This document shows positions 34,374 through 34,636 of a DNA stretch of 34,636 nt, piece after piece; the first letter of the stretch is position 1; every line of letters starts with the position of its first letter. The position numbers and the translations under genes are program-made. Source of the stretch: an uncultured Deferribacteraceae bacterium. GTDB taxonomy: Bacteria > Chrysiogenota > Deferribacteres > Deferribacterales > Mucispirillaceae. The notes below the pieces were generated by a model that worked only from the letters and a program-made list of their open reading frames with translations, searched no databases and was not told where the DNA came from. The DNA is taken from the NCBI GenBank assembly GCA_947041165.1, contig CAMRCY010000023.1, forward strand, positions 1 to 34,636, written 5' to 3'.

Positions 34374-34458
34374 TATTGTAGAGAACGTTCAAAGATAAAC
34401 ATCCCTTCAAGTTAGATATTACATTTCAAACAACAACTCATAAGATACACTCGATTAG
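34354..34458. repeat. Direct repeat copy 1, including the 3' end of the DUF4833-like gene
   Basis: These 105 bases start with AAGATAAGCCACCGTTATAG, the last codons and stop of the gene, and end with CGATTAG. They match 34533-34636 with a single one-base deletion in the second copy. The right end adjoins a small inverted repeat, CGATTA/TAATCG, at 34452-34465. Confidence 0.93.
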
Positions 34459-34532
34459 TTAATCGTACCCTCTCAATCCAACTCATAAAAACCCCCATAC
34501 TCAGCTATTATAATACTCTAAACATAAAGCAT

Positions 34533-34636
34533 AAGATAAGCCACCGTTATAGTATTGTAGAGAACGTTCAAAGATAAACATCCTTCAAGTTAGATATTAC
34601 ATTTCAAACAACAACTCATAAGATACACTCGATTAG
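34533..34636. repeat. Direct repeat copy 2, reaching the window end
   Basis: This is a nearly perfect copy of 34354-34458 (one C missing in CATCCTTC). It carries the fossil 3' end of the upstream gene but no gene body. The bases between the copies, 34459-34532, contain no gene; they include another CAACTCATAA motif that may be a decayed remnant. The window ends inside or at the edge of this copy. Confidence 0.93.

Noticed and set aside
1-34636. tRNA, rRNA, insertion sequences or prophage genes
   Set aside because: No cloverleaf or rRNA sequence, transposase, integrase or phage gene was recognised by eye; the repeats lack terminal inverted repeats with coding content.

Overview
The window is a low-GC, Gram-negative bacterial segment in which every supported gene reads on the + strand. 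The evidence for a motile, diderm, anaerobe-type organism is an FlhF/FlhG-controlled flagellum, a TonB-dependent outer-membrane receptor, an OmpA-family protein, and a Tat-exported [NiFe] uptake hydrogenase. Low GC, this flagellar/chemotaxis layout and a Hyd-2-like hydrogenase would fit a Deferribacterota-like lineage, but that is a guess from gene content. No rRNA or tRNA was recognised to anchor taxonomy.

Layout. (1) 1-5070: a repeat-rich leader with a promoter, then a tightly overlapping operon flhF, flhG, a small two-helix membrane protein, fliA (sigma-28) and cheB. (2) 5093-5540: an array of 53-bp tandem repeats. (3) 5756-8967: fliM, fliY (FliN type), a second tandem-repeat spacer of 76-bp units, then cheY and a divergent cheZ. 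(4) 8980-15235: a CheA with a C-terminal receiver domain, followed by a less familiar block. That block holds a small exported protein, an OmpA-domain protein, a C-terminally anchored unknown, a SpoIIE/RsbU-type phosphatase with two Cys-motif PAS domains, and a STAS anti-anti-sigma factor. (5) 15905-18570: cheR and three poorly characterised genes, including a PilZ-like and a DUF2802/DUF6115-like protein. (6) 19028-24880: a cobalamin riboswitch and a five-gene B12 uptake operon, btuB-tonB-btuF-btuD-btuC. (7) 25344-26804: pyruvate kinase as a single gene. (8) 27088-32811: a periplasm-facing [NiFe] hydrogenase operon (small subunit, 16-Cys ferredoxin, HybB-type membrane subunit, large subunit, HybD-type protease). 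(9) 33010-34373: a TrmN6-type methyltransferase and an exported DUF4833 protein.

How the parts fit. FlhF/FlhG set flagellar position and number, and FliA drives late flagellar transcription. CheA, CheY, CheB, CheR and a CheZ-like protein, with FliM and FliY at the switch, form a nearly complete chemotaxis output; no CheW or receptor gene is in the window. The PAS-SpoIIE phosphatase and STAS protein look like half of a partner-switching module whose anti-sigma kinase is elsewhere. The hydrogenase would oxidise H2 in the periplasm and feed electrons to quinone. The B12 operon should be repressed by cobalamin.

The most striking non-coding property is that many intergenic regions are tandem repeats with different units: about 28/152 bp at 1-252, 53 bp at 5093-5540, 76 bp at 7621-7924, about 30 bp at 18049-18108, and 35-40 bp at 32826-32974. 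A further 105-bp duplication at the right end copies the last codons of a gene. In-frame repeats also occur in btuB (57 bp) and the hydrogenase ferredoxin subunit (15 bp). Both window ends lie in repeated sequence, which suggests the ends are assembly breaks.
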